64,000 nt of DNA. It comes from Halomonas nitroreducens. GTDB lineage: Bacteria > Pseudomonadota > Gammaproteobacteria > Pseudomonadales > Halomonadaceae. The DNA lies in the NCBI RefSeq assembly GCF_003966155.1, contig NZ_RXNS01000017.1, positions 33,866 through 97,865 of the forward strand, in the 5' to 3' direction. Positions 50,079 to 58,865 of the stretch are shown here, in pieces; position 1 is the first letter of the stretch, and each line of letters begins with the position of its first letter. The translations under genes were made by a program, and so were the position numbers. The notes beneath the pieces were generated by a model. The model ran no database searches. It was not told where the DNA came from and saw only the letters and a program-made list of their open reading frames with translations.

Positions 50079-50151
50079 GGGAACTCCTTGCGAGGTGGTT
50101 GTTATCGAGGGGCAAGGGTGCGGTGACGCCGGCACCGTGCCCACCAAACCA

Positions 50152-50169
50152 GCGCAAGGGACGTGCCAG
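50152..50169 (-). promoter_or_regulatory. Sigma-54 (RpoN) promoter of the urt operon
   Basis: On the minus strand CTGGCACGTCCCTTGCGC matches the -24/-12 consensus TGGCACG-N4-TTGCW except for the last base. GG and GC are correctly spaced, and transcription would begin near 50142, 64 bases before urtA. A TGCACC half-site of the NtrC type lies about 115 bases upstream (50256-50261). Confidence 0.8.
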
Positions 50170-50354
50170 AATGCAACGTCCACTAACGACCCCTTGTATT
50201 TCAGCGCCTTGGAAATCGCCGGCCCAAAGCTTGCCGCGGGTCGATGGTGATGTGTGGTGCAGGATGACACCCGACATCGAACCAGGGCGGTGCCGGTGGC
50301 CGAGGACCTGCCCCCCTGTAGGGCAGGCCCAGGTCGACCACCCCAGACAGCAGA
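50170..50354. other. Upstream regulatory region of urtA, no gene recognised
   Basis: Between the sigma-54 promoter and the tctA terminator. It contains one NtrC-like half-site (50256-50261) but no convincing full NtrC palindrome and no open frame with a recognisable product. Confidence 0.5.
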
Positions 50355-50381
50355 AGGGGCGCCGGTATGGCCGGCGCCCCT
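50355..50381 (-). terminator. Hairpin terminator after tctA
   Basis: AGGGGCGCCGG (50355-50365) and CCGGCGCCCCT (50371-50381) form a perfect 11-base stem, 27 bases after the tctA stop. The T tail is short, but it separates tctCBA from the urt promoter region. Confidence 0.65.
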
Positions 50382-50407
50382 CATGGCACTGCAGGGAAAT
50401 CAGGCGA

Positions 50408-51934
50408 TCAGTCGCCCTCGGGCCCGCCCGTGCCGGTGGACACCTGCATGCGGCGACGCAGCAGCGGGCCGACGATATAGGGCAGGATCAGCCCCAGGCC
50501 GGCAAAGACCCAGAGCCCCAGGGCCAGGCCGCTGTCCCAGAGGATGGTCCAGTCGCCATCGGAGATATCCATGGCGTGGCGCAGGTTCTTCTCCATCTCC
50601 GGCCCCAGCAGCAGGCCGAGGATCACCGGCACCAGCGGAATCTCCAGCTTGCGCAGCACATAGCCGGCCACGCCGAAGGCCACCATGAAGTAGAGGTCGA
50701 AGGTGGTGTTGCTGATCGAGTAGATGCCCACGAAGGCGATCATGGTGACGATCGGCAGCAGGTACATCGGCGGCACCGAGAGCAGCTTGACGAAGATCCC
50801 CACCAGCGGGATGTTCAGCACCAGCAGCAGGAAATTGCCGATCAGCAGGGCCGCGATCACGCCCCAGACGATGTCGGCGTTCTGGGTGAACATCAGCGGC
50901 CCGGGGGTGATGTTCAGCGAGATCAGCAGCGCCAGCAGCACGGCGGTGGTGCCGCTCCCGGGGACGCCAAGCGTCAGCATGGGGACCAGAGCGCCGCTGG
51001 AGGCGCCGTTGTTGCCGGCCTCGGGACCGGCCACGCCGCGCGGATCCCCCTTGCCGAAGTAGCCCTTGCTGCCGACGACCTTCTTCTCGAGGGTATAGCC
51101 GATGAAGCTGCCCAGTGACGCCCCCGCCCCGGGCAGCACGCCGGCGATGAAGCCCAGCACACCGCCGCGGATGCTCGACGGCATGATGGCGCGGATATCC
51201 TTCCACGAGAGCGTGAGCTTGTTGACGCTCATCTTCTGCTTGCCGCCCCCGGCCTTCTCCTCGATGAAGAACAGCAGCTCGGAGATGGCGAACAGGCCGA
51301 CGATGGCGATGATGAAGTCGACGCCCTCGTAGAGCTCGAGCACGCCGAAGGTGTAGCGCTGCACCCCGGTATTGTCGATGCCCACGGTGGCGATCATCAG
51401 CCCGATGCAGGCCGCCACCACCGTCTTCATGGGGTTCTTGCCGGTGATGCCGCCGAGGGTGGCGAAGGCCAGCAGGAACAAGGCGAAGTACTCGGCCGGG
51501 CCGAAGGTCAGGGCGAAGTCGGCGAGGATCGGCGCCAGCAGGATCAGCCCGATCGTGGCGATCAGGCTGCCCATGAAGGAGGCCACGGCGGAGATCGCCA
51601 GGGCCTCGGCGGCCTTGCCCTGCTGGGCCATGGGATAGCCGTCCAGGCAGGTCATCATGGCCGGCTCGTCGCCGGGGATGTTGAGCAGAATGGAGGAGAT
51701 CCGCCCGCCGTACATGGCGCCCGCATAGACCGCGGTGAGCATGATCAGCGCCGTCTCCGGCGCCAGCCCGAGGGTGAAGGCCAACGGGATCAGGATGGCC
51801 ACGCCGTTGGCCGGCCCGAGGCCCGGCAAGGCGCCGATCAGGGTGCCGAGGAAGGCCCCCAGCAGGGCGAACATCAGGTTGTGCGGCGCCAGGGCGACGC
51901 CGAACCCGTCGATCAGGTAACCCAGCGTTTCCAT
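50408..51934 (-). CDS. tctA: Tripartite tricarboxylate transporter large membrane subunit
   Basis: 508 residues, about 12 helices. The TctA motifs GALPGLGPANGVAILIPLAF, GAMYGGRISSILLNIPGDEP and TLGVPGSGTTAVLL are present. It is the conducting subunit. Its ATG shares one base with the tctB stop. Substrates of TctABC systems vary (citrate, other di- and tricarboxylates), so the ligand is open. Confidence 0.93.
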   Translation of the reverse strand: METLGYLIDGFGVALAPHNLMFALLGAFLGTLIGALPGLGPANGVAILIPLAFTLGLAPETALIMLTAVYAGAMYGGRISSILLNIPGDEPAMMTCLDGYPMAQQGKAAEALAISAVASFMGSLIATIGLILLAPILADFALTFGPAEYFALFLLAFATLGGITGKNPMKTVVAACIGLMIATVGIDNTGVQRYTFGVLELYEGVDFIIAIVGLFAISELLFFIEEKAGGGKQKMSVNKLTLSWKDIRAIMPSSIRGGVLGFIAGVLPGAGASLGSFIGYTLEKKVVGSKGYFGKGDPRGVAGPEAGNNGASSGALVPMLTLGVPGSGTTAVLLALLISLNITPGPLMFTQNADIVWGVIAALLIGNFLLLVLNIPLVGIFVKLLSVPPMYLLPIVTMIAFVGIYSISNTTFDLYFMVAFGVAGYVLRKLEIPLVPVILGLLLGPEMEKNLRHAMDISDGDWTILWDSGLALGLWVFAGLGLILPYIVGPLLRRRMQVSTGTGGPEGD

Positions 51935-52386
51935 CAGCTCACCTCCAGGAAGGACAGCAGGCCCAGCGGCAGCGAGAGGTCCAGGGCGAAATTGAAGATC
52001 AGGAACACCACGATGCCCGCCACGGCGCCGGTCAGGTAGGCCTTGACCGGGGTGGCGCCCATGCGCCAGCACAGGGTGCCCACCGCGAGCAGGGTGCTGA
52101 GGATGAAGCCCAGCGGCTGCAGCAGCATGGTGTAGAACACCAGCACCACCACGGCGATGATCAGCTCGACGCCGGTACGGCTCCAGGGCCAGGCATTGTC
52201 GGGGTCGGGGCGCACGATCAGGTAGAGGCTGGATAGCGCCAGCACCACCGTCAGCAGGCGTGGAAAGGTCTCGGGACCGACGGATTCGGCCCCGCCGAAC
52301 GGCTCGGGGAACAGGGTGGTGCCCCAGCCGTACGCGACGGCCAGGGCGATCATCAGGACCCCGAAGATGCGGTCGTTGAAGGTCAT
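51934..52386 (-). CDS. tctB: Tripartite tricarboxylate transporter small membrane subunit
   Basis: 150 residues with four membrane helices, the usual TctB plan. It is poorly conserved and recognised mainly by size, topology and position. One-base overlaps with both tctC and tctA show tight coupling. Confidence 0.88.
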   Translation of the reverse strand: MTFNDRIFGVLMIALAVAYGWGTTLFPEPFGGAESVGPETFPRLLTVVLALSSLYLIVRPDPDNAWPWSRTGVELIIAVVVLVFYTMLLQPLGFILSTLLAVGTLCWRMGATPVKAYLTGAVAGIVVFLIFNFALDLSLPLGLLSFLEVS

Positions 52387-53372
52387 TACTGGATCAGCCC
52401 GATGTCTTTCGAGAGTTGCTCGATGTCAGTGATCTGGTTGGCGACGAACTCCTCGAACTCGCCGGCGGTCATGTGGAATGGCATCAGGCCATTGTTTTCC
52501 ATGACATCCTTCCACTCCTGGCTCTGGTAGATGGTGTCCATGGCGTCGATCCAGTACTGCTTGGCGTCGTCGGAGATGTCGGCGGGCATGTAAAAGCCGC
52601 GCCAGTTCGGCCCGATGGCGTCGATGCCCTGCTCGCGCGCGGTGGGGATGTCACTGAAATCGCCGGGCAGGCGTTCCTCCGCGAGCACCGCGAGGACTTT
52701 GAGATCTCCCGACGCCATAAAGCCCTGGGCTTCAGTGATGTCGCCGGTGAAAGCGTCCACATGGCCGCCGACCACCTGGGTCATGGCCTCGCCGCCGTTG
52801 TTGTACGACAGGTAGGGAATCCGCGGCAGGTTCTCGACGCCGGCCTTCTGAGCGGCGATCAGCACCTTGAGGTGATCCCAGCCGCCCTTGGCACTGCCGC
52901 CGGCGAACTTGACGCTGCGCGGATCCTCCTTGAGGGCATCCATCAGCTCCGGCAGGTCGTCATAGTCCGACTCCGCGGCCACCGCGATGACGCCGTAGTC
53001 GGCCCCCAGCGCACCGATCCAGTTGACCATGTCGGCAGTCATGCCCGGGAACTGGCCCTGGGCCAGGCGGGTGGTGGTCGCGGTGGACGCGGCGACCAGC
53101 AGCTGGTCATCACCGGCGCGCTTGCTCACGGTGTGGGCGAAGGCCACGCCACCGCCGGCACCGGCCATGTTGACGGTCTGCACGCTGCCCGGCACCAGGT
53201 CGAGCTCCTCCAGCACATTGCCCACGCTGCGGCAGGTGAAATCCCAGCCGCCGCCCGGGTCGGCGGGCGCCAGGCATTCGACCTTGCCCTCGGGTTCGAA
53301 GGCCATGGCGGACCCGGCGCTAACGGTGAAGGCGGCGACGGCGAAGAGCTTGAGCGGCGTTCTCATGGACAT
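52386..53372 (-). CDS. tctC: Tripartite tricarboxylate transporter substrate-binding protein
   Basis: 328 residues. A signal peptide ends near GSAMA-FEPEG. The binding protein fold shows APADPGGGWDFTCRSVGNVL, the family's ligand loop, and VNMAGAGGGVAFAHTV. It delivers the carboxylate to TctAB in the periplasm. First gene of the operon, divergent from the iclR-tctDE operon. Confidence 0.93.
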   Translation of the reverse strand: MSMRTPLKLFAVAAFTVSAGSAMAFEPEGKVECLAPADPGGGWDFTCRSVGNVLEELDLVPGSVQTVNMAGAGGGVAFAHTVSKRAGDDQLLVAASTATTTRLAQGQFPGMTADMVNWIGALGADYGVIAVAAESDYDDLPELMDALKEDPRSVKFAGGSAKGGWDHLKVLIAAQKAGVENLPRIPYLSYNNGGEAMTQVVGGHVDAFTGDITEAQGFMASGDLKVLAVLAEERLPGDFSDIPTAREQGIDAIGPNWRGFYMPADISDDAKQYWIDAMDTIYQSQEWKDVMENNGLMPFHMTAGEFEEFVANQITDIEQLSKDIGLIQ

Positions 53373-53569
53373 TGTTGTGGTCCCCTGATGTGGGTGGATC
53401 GAATTGGGTCTTGTAGGAGGCTGACGCCTGGCTTACAATTCTGTAAGGCAGAACTTCGTTCCTCAGGATAGAAAGCTAGGCGTCCCCCCAGAGCGGGTCA
53501 ACGCCTGGCGGGGCATTTGCGACCAAAGTTGCATCGGCATCGCGCCCGCACCATGACGGGAGGAAAGGC

Positions 53570-54178
53570 ATGGCACAGGATCGCGTCGAGGCCGTGGAGC
53601 GGGCCCTGACGGTACTCGAGACCTTCGACTCGCCCCAGGAGGCCTTCACCCTGGCCGAGCTGGCCGAGGTCACCGGGTTCTACAAGAGCACCCTGCTTCG
53701 GTTACTGGGATCGCTCTCGCGCTACGACTATGTCCAGCGTGGCAGCGACGGGCGCTGGCGGCTCGGCCACAGCCCGGTGCGTCTGGCACGCCGCCATGCC
53801 CCGACCCGCCACCTGGCAGCGCGGGTCCAGCCGCAGCTGGACCGCCTGGCGGCCGATATCGGCGAGACCGCGGCCCTGCTCGAGGCGCACCCCGGCGAAG
53901 TCGAATGTCGCCTGGTGGCGCTACCCAGCGCGGCCCTGCGCCACGACCTGCATCCCGGCAGCCGCTGGTCGACCCGCCGGGAAGACGACCCACGCCCCGC
54001 CCTACCCGGTGGCCACATGGAATGCCTCGCCCTGTCCACTGGCCCCGGCGAACCGCGCCTCTGGCTGTCGCTGTCAGGTCCTGCCGGCCGTCACCCGGCC
54101 GGGGCATGGCGCCAGGCCCTGGAGGCGGCGCGCGGGCGCCTGGAAACGCCGCCGATGGAACAGGAGACGAGCCCATGA
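53570..54178 (+). CDS. IclR-type regulator, short form
   Basis: 202 residues. The N-terminal winged helix (residues 4-70, AVERALTVLETFDSPQEAFT then LAELAEVTGFYKSTLLRLLG) is clearly IclR-like. The effector domain is reduced: the family usually has about 250 residues, and the C-terminal third here is Pro/Gly/Arg-rich with poor similarity. GAGGAAAGG precedes the ATG. Its end overlaps tctD by four bases. It may regulate tctCBA by DNA binding without full ligand sensing. Confidence 0.75.
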   Translation: MAQDRVEAVERALTVLETFDSPQEAFTLAELAEVTGFYKSTLLRLLGSLSRYDYVQRGSDGRWRLGHSPVRLARRHAPTRHLAARVQPQLDRLAADIGETAALLEAHPGEVECRLVALPSAALRHDLHPGSRWSTRREDDPRPALPGGHMECLALSTGPGEPRLWLSLSGPAGRHPAGAWRQALEAARGRLETPPMEQETSP

Positions 54179-54837
54179 GGTTGCTGCTGGTGGAAGATGA
54201 TCGACTGCTGGCCGAGACGCTTCTCGATGCCCTGCGCCTCGAGGGACACGCCGTCGACCACCTGGCGGATGGCGATGCGGCCCGGGATCGGCTGGCCAAG
54301 CCCGTCCCGGGCCTGTCGCTGGTGCTACTGGACCTCAACCTGCCCGGCTGCGGAGGGCTGGAAGTGCTGTCGGCCCTGCGCGCCCATGATCGTGACACCC
54401 CGGTGCTGATCCTCACCGCTCGCGGCGCCATCGAGGACCGGGTGCGCGGGCTGGACCTGGGGGCCGACGACTACCTGGCGAAACCCTTTGCCCTGGACGA
54501 GCTCGAGGCCCGGGTGCGGGCGCTGCTGCGCCGCCGCGAGCGTGGTCAGCTGCTGCAGGTCGGCCCCCTGAGCTTCGATGGCCTGGCCCAGCGCTTTACC
54601 CTCGATGATGCGCCCCTCGCGCTGCCGCCCCGGGAACAGCGGCTGCTGGCCTGCCTGATGCGCCACGCCGGCGAGCCAGTGGACAAGGCACGCCTCGCCG
54701 AGGAGGCCTTTCAGGACCAGCCCATGGGAGACAATGCCATCGAGGTCTACGTCCATCGCCTGCGCAAGCGCCTGACCGATACCGGGGTGGCCCTGCGCAC
54801 GGTACGCGGGCTGGGGTACCTGCTGGAGGCCACGTGA
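54175..54837 (+). CDS. tctD: OmpR-family response regulator
   Basis: 220 residues. Receiver domain 1-115 with the phospho-acceptor Asp53 (LVLLDLNLPG), acidic pocket VEDD and Lys in DYLAKPF. A winged-helix DNA-binding domain follows, ending NAIEVYVHRLRKRLTDTGVA and RTVRGLGYLL. The ATG overlaps the preceding gene by four bases and its own stop overlaps the kinase start. The TctD assignment rests on the neighbouring tct genes. Confidence 0.9.
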   Translation: MRLLLVEDDRLLAETLLDALRLEGHAVDHLADGDAARDRLAKPVPGLSLVLLDLNLPGCGGLEVLSALRAHDRDTPVLILTARGAIEDRVRGLDLGADDYLAKPFALDELEARVRALLRRRERGQLLQVGPLSFDGLAQRFTLDDAPLALPPREQRLLACLMRHAGEPVDKARLAEEAFQDQPMGDNAIEVYVHRLRKRLTDTGVALRTVRGLGYLLEAT

Positions 54838-56207
54838 TCCGCCGTGACAGCCTCTACCGGCGGCTGCTGACCTGGCTGCTGCTGCCCCTGCTGGCCCTGG
54901 GCGGGCTGATGGTGCTGCAGGCCTGGGTGGAGGCCCGCCGCACGGCCGACCGCGCCTATGACCGACTGCTCGAGGCCGCCACCCTGGCGATCGCCGAGCA
55001 GGTGCAATGGCAGGAACAGCGCCTGTGGCTCGACCTGCCTCCCGCTGCTCTGGAGATGCTGGCCACCGACGCCGAGGAGCGGGTCTTCTATGCCCTCTAT
55101 GATGCCCAGGGCGACTTCGTCACCGGCAACGCCGAGCTGCCCGCCGATCCCCGCCAGGTCGGCGAGCGCGGCGATACCCTGCTCTACCGCGACATCGACT
55201 GGCACGGCCTGGCGGTGCGGCAGGGTATTCGCCGGGCGCGGCTGGAGGACTGGCGACAGCGTGAGCGCTTCGAGGTGCGGGTTGCCCATACCCGCGAGGG
55301 TCGCGAGCGGCTGGCCGCCGAGCTGCTGCGGGGCAACCTGGCCTACATCCTCACCATGGCAGCGTTGGCGGTGGGGATCCTGCTGTTGGCGATTCGTGCC
55401 GCCCTGGCCCCCCTCACCCGGTTGCGCCGTGCCATCCGCGCCCGCGACCCGCGCACCCTGTCCCCCCTGGAGCTGAGCCTGCCCAGGGAGCTCGCCGAGC
55501 TGCGCGAGACCCTGAACGATCTGCTGGCGCGCATGCGCCGGGTACGCGCCAACCAGGAACGCTTCATCGGCGACGCCTCCCACCAGCTGCGCACCCCCCT
55601 GGCGGGCCTGTCGGCGCGGGCCGAGCTGGCCCTGCGCCAGGACGACCCGGCCCGCTGGCGGGAGGCCCTCGAGGCCATGCACGCTACCAGCGTGCGCACC
55701 TCGCGCCTGGCGATCCAGCTGCTGTCGCTGACTCGCCTCGACAATCCCGAATACCGTCCCGAGCTGGCCTCGCTGGACCTCAACGCCCTGGCCCGCCAGG
55801 CCGTCAGGACCCATTGGCATGCCTGCCACCGGGACGGGATCGACCTCGGTGTCGAGACCGCGCCGGCGCCGGTGCGCATCAGGGGACTCGACTGGCAGCT
55901 GGAGGAGGCGCTGGGCAACCTGATCGACAACGCCAGGCGCTATGGCGCCCGACACGTCACCGTGCGCACCCACGCCTCGCCGCCGGCCCTGGAAGTGGAA
56001 GACGACGGGCCCGGCATCTCCCCCGGGCGCCGCCTGCTGATGCTGCGTCCCTTCCATCGCGGCAGCGAGGACTCCGACGGCTCCGGACTGGGGCTGGCCA
56101 TCGTCGACGGCATCGCCCGCACCCATGGCGCCCGCCTGACCCTCGAGGACGCCAGCGGCGGCCACGGGCTGCGGGTCGTGCTGCGCTTCCCGGGAGACAC
56201 GCCATGA
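54834..56207 (+). CDS. tctE: Sensor histidine kinase
   Basis: 457 residues from a GTG start (GTGA overlap with tctD). Membrane helices at about 10-28 and 165-187 enclose a periplasmic domain of the TctE type. The H box is GDASHQLRTPLAGL; the ATPase boxes are NLIDNARRYG, DDGPGIS and GSGLGLAIV. All catalytic elements are present. It should phosphorylate TctD in response to a carboxylate or to the binding protein encoded next. Confidence 0.9.
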   Translation: MIRRDSLYRRLLTWLLLPLLALGGLMVLQAWVEARRTADRAYDRLLEAATLAIAEQVQWQEQRLWLDLPPAALEMLATDAEERVFYALYDAQGDFVTGNAELPADPRQVGERGDTLLYRDIDWHGLAVRQGIRRARLEDWRQRERFEVRVAHTREGRERLAAELLRGNLAYILTMAALAVGILLLAIRAALAPLTRLRRAIRARDPRTLSPLELSLPRELAELRETLNDLLARMRRVRANQERFIGDASHQLRTPLAGLSARAELALRQDDPARWREALEAMHATSVRTSRLAIQLLSLTRLDNPEYRPELASLDLNALARQAVRTHWHACHRDGIDLGVETAPAPVRIRGLDWQLEEALGNLIDNARRYGARHVTVRTHASPPALEVEDDGPGISPGRRLLMLRPFHRGSEDSDGSGLGLAIVDGIARTHGARLTLEDASGGHGLRVVLRFPGDTP

Positions 56208-57286
56208 GGTCAGGTTTCGCTACCCTGCTGCTGCTGTGGCTGTGTGCGGCTCCCCTCGCCATGGCGGAGGAGCGCCTGCACTATCCGGCGGCCCCTGTCG
56301 CCGGTCAGGCCACGGGGCAGCTGGTGATCCACGGTGCCCTGGACCTGGTGCATATTCGCCCCTTGCTGGAGCGCTTCCATCGGCAACACCCCGGCATCGA
56401 GCTTACGTACCGCAACCTGGGCACCCTGCCGCTGTATGAGCGCTTCCTGGCCACACCCGACGAGGTCGACGTGCTGATCTCCTCGGCCATGCCCTGGCAA
56501 TACCGACTGGCCAACGATGGTCACGCCCAGCCCCTCGGCTCGGCGGCGGCCGCGGCCTGGCCGGACTGGGCCCGCTGGCGCCAGGAGCTGTTCGCCTTCA
56601 CCTTCGAGCCGGTCGTGATGGTGGTCCGCCGCGAGCTGATCGAGCGTTTCGGCCGCCCGCAGAGTCATGCCGACCTGCTCGCCCTGCTCCAGCGCCATGG
56701 GACGGCGCTGGCGGGCCGGGTGGTGACCTATGACCCGTCGCGCAGTGGGGCCGGCTACACCTATGCCATCGAGGAATCGCGGCTGTCGCCCCGCTACTGG
56801 GATCTGGTGGCCGCCTTCGGCCAGACACGGGCCCAGCTGGTGGATACCACCGGCGAGATGCTGGCAGGGCTTGCAGAGGGACGCTACTGGCTGGGCTATA
56901 ACCTGCTGGGCAGCTATGCCCGGCGGGTCGTGGCGCAGGACCCGGCGCTCGAGATGGTGATTCCCGACGACTATGCCCTGGTCACCCAGCGCCTGGCGCT
57001 GATGCCGCGCCAGGCGCCTCACCCGAGGAGCGCCCGACGCTTCCTGGACTTCCTGATCGGCCTGGAGGGCCAGCGGGTGATCGCCGAGCAGACCGCACTC
57101 GGCGCGGTCCACCCGGAACTCGAGGGCCAGGGAACCGCGGACCGCCTGCGCGCGACCCATGGGGAGGCCCTGCGGCCCCTGGCGCTGGGCCCGGGGTTGC
57201 TGGCGACCCTGGATGACCTCAAGCGACAGGCCTTGCTGGCGCGCTGGCGGCGGGAGTTCTCGCGGGACAGCGCGGCAGGCGACTGA
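56204..57286 (+). CDS. Periplasmic ABC-type substrate-binding protein linked to TctDE
   Basis: 360 residues. A signal peptide ends near APLAMA-EERLHY. The rest is an extracellular solute-binding fold of the Fe3+/spermidine type: GALDLVHIRPLLERFHRQHP, NLGTLPLYERFLA, RVVTYDPSRSGAGYTYAIEE. No permease or ATPase gene follows. Its four-base overlap with the kinase gene suggests that it acts as a periplasmic co-sensor rather than a transporter part. That role is inference. Confidence 0.8.
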   Translation: MRSGFATLLLLWLCAAPLAMAEERLHYPAAPVAGQATGQLVIHGALDLVHIRPLLERFHRQHPGIELTYRNLGTLPLYERFLATPDEVDVLISSAMPWQYRLANDGHAQPLGSAAAAAWPDWARWRQELFAFTFEPVVMVVRRELIERFGRPQSHADLLALLQRHGTALAGRVVTYDPSRSGAGYTYAIEESRLSPRYWDLVAAFGQTRAQLVDTTGEMLAGLAEGRYWLGYNLLGSYARRVVAQDPALEMVIPDDYALVTQRLALMPRQAPHPRSARRFLDFLIGLEGQRVIAEQTALGAVHPELEGQGTADRLRATHGEALRPLALGPGLLATLDDLKRQALLARWRREFSRDSAAGD

Positions 57287-57317
57287 CTCGTCGACCCGCC
57301 CGCTGGGCAGGGCGCCG

Positions 57318-57740
57318 TCAGCGTACGTAACTGAGCTGGACGGGGGCGGTCCCGCGGCCGAGCATGCCGAGGGCACGGGCGGCCCGCTTGGAGAGGTCGA
57401 TCACCCGGCCACTGACGAAGGGGCCACGGTCGATGATCTCGACCTCGACCTGGCGGCCGGTATCGCGCCGGGTCACCAGGACCTTGGTGCCGAAGGGCAG
57501 AGTGCGGTGGGCGGCGGTAAGGGCCTGCTGGTCGAAGGGCTCGCCGCTGGCCGTGGTGCGGCCCTGAAAGCGATCGCTGTAGAAGGAGGCGACGCCCTTC
57601 TGGATCGCGACATCGTCGCCGCTGGATTGATGGGCCAGCGAATCCCCTGCACAGCCGCTCAACAGCAGCAGGGACAGCCCGAGACACGCCAGACGCCACC
57701 CATGGGGACGAGTCGAGCTCGCCTTGCGGGAATCCACCAT
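57318..57740 (-). CDS. rlpA: RlpA-like lipoprotein with double-psi beta-barrel
   Basis: 140 residues. A signal peptide with lipobox LLSGC (Cys30) precedes a DPBB domain: GVASFYSDRFQGRTTASGEP, AAHRTLPFGTKVLV and EIIDRGPFVSGRVIDLS with the catalytic-type Asp. The C-terminal SPOR domain that targets many RlpA proteins to denuded septal glycan is absent. Probably a lytic transglycosylase at the outer membrane. Confidence 0.85.
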   Translation of the reverse strand: MVDSRKASSTRPHGWRLACLGLSLLLLSGCAGDSLAHQSSGDDVAIQKGVASFYSDRFQGRTTASGEPFDQQALTAAHRTLPFGTKVLVTRRDTGRQVEVEIIDRGPFVSGRVIDLSKRAARALGMLGRGTAPVQLSYVR

Positions 57741-57788
57741 TCGTCACCTCACAACGACTTGTACGCCGATGTCGATCTCCCCGCGACT

Positions 57789-58664
57789 TCAGGCGCCTTG
57801 AGACGTGTCAGACGGCGTCGGGTGCTTTCCCTGCAACCAACCCAGGCTGCCGGCACGATCGTTGTCGAACCAGGCCAGCGTGTCATGCAACGTCACCACG
57901 GTGCCGACGATAATAAGTGTCGGCGGCCGAATAGTACCCAGCTCGATGGCCGGGGGCAAGCTCGCCAGGCTCCCCACATGCACCCGCTGGCGGGCGGTGG
58001 TGCCCTGCTCGATCAGGGCGAGGGGCGTATCGGCGGCCAGGCCATGAGCCTTGAGCTGCTCGGCGATGATCGCCAGGCTGCCGAGCCCCATGTAGAACAC
58101 CAGGGTCTGCCCCGAGCTCGCCAGGGCCGCCCAGTCGAGGTCGCAGCCGCCATCGCGCAGATGACCGGTGATGAAGCGCACCGACTGGGCATGATCCCGA
58201 TGGGTGAGGGGAATGCCGGCATAGGCCGCGCATCCCGAGGCCGCGGTGATGCCCGGCACAACCTCGACCTCGACGCCTGCGGCCACCAGCGTCTCGAGCT
58301 CCTCCCCGCCACGCCCGAAGATGAAGGGATCGCCGCCCTTGAGGCGCACTACCCGCTTGCCGGCACTCGCCCAATCGACCAGCGCCTGGTTGATGCCCTC
58401 CTGGGGCACGCTGTGGTCCGAGCGCGCCTTGCCCACGTAGAGCTTCCAGGCCGCAGGATTGGCCAGGGCAAGGATCTCGTCGCTGACCAGGCGATCGTGG
58501 AGGATCACCTCGGCGGCCTGGAGACGCCGCAAGGCCTTCACGGTCAGCAGTTCCGGATCCCCCGGCCCGGCGCCGACCAGGCTGACCCGGCCCGGCGCCA
58601 GCTCGGAGACCGCCGCGGGCAGCCGCAGGGTGTCGGGCCCCGGGGAATCACTTGCGCCACTCAT
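57789..58664 (-). CDS. cobA: Uroporphyrinogen-III C-methyltransferase
   Basis: 291 residues. SAM-dependent methylase of the tetrapyrrole family: [37 protein letters not shown] and [20 protein letters not shown]. It makes precorrin-2 for sirohaem or cobalamin. The ATG at 58664 is preferred; an in-frame TTG seven codons earlier lacks support. No oxidase/ferrochelatase domain is fused, unlike CysG. Confidence 0.93.
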   Translation of the reverse strand: MSGASDSPGPDTLRLPAAVSELAPGRVSLVGAGPGDPELLTVKALRRLQAAEVILHDRLVSDEILALANPAAWKLYVGKARSDHSVPQEGINQALVDWASAGKRVVRLKGGDPFIFGRGGEELETLVAAGVEVEVVPGITAASGCAAYAGIPLTHRDHAQSVRFITGHLRDGGCDLDWAALASSGQTLVFYMGLGSLAIIAEQLKAHGLAADTPLALIEQGTTARQRVHVGSLASLPPAIELGTIRPPTLIIVGTVVTLHDTLAWFDNDRAGSLGWLQGKHPTPSDTSQGA

Positions 58665-58807
58665 ATTCCATATTTCCAAGGTCAATGGGATTTAATATGC
58701 GATAAAGTAATTAATTTGCCGCCGGATTGCCACTAATGACTCTGCGCAAGCATATAACCGCTCCATCGACCCCACCCCTGATGCGCATGGCTCTCCCCCT
58801 ACCCTGC

Positions 58808-58847
58808 CAACGACATCGCCCCCGCAAAAGCGGGGGCGATGTCGTTG
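58808..58847. terminator. Long perfect hairpin between the NSS and cobA genes
   Basis: An 18-base perfect stem: CAACGACATCGCCCCCGC (58808-58825), loop AAAA, and its complement at 58830-58847. It starts 18 bases after the transporter stop codon. No T run is present in the direction of transcription, but the stability suggests termination or RNA protection. Confidence 0.65.
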
Positions 58848-58865
58848 GCCGTTGGCAATATCGGT

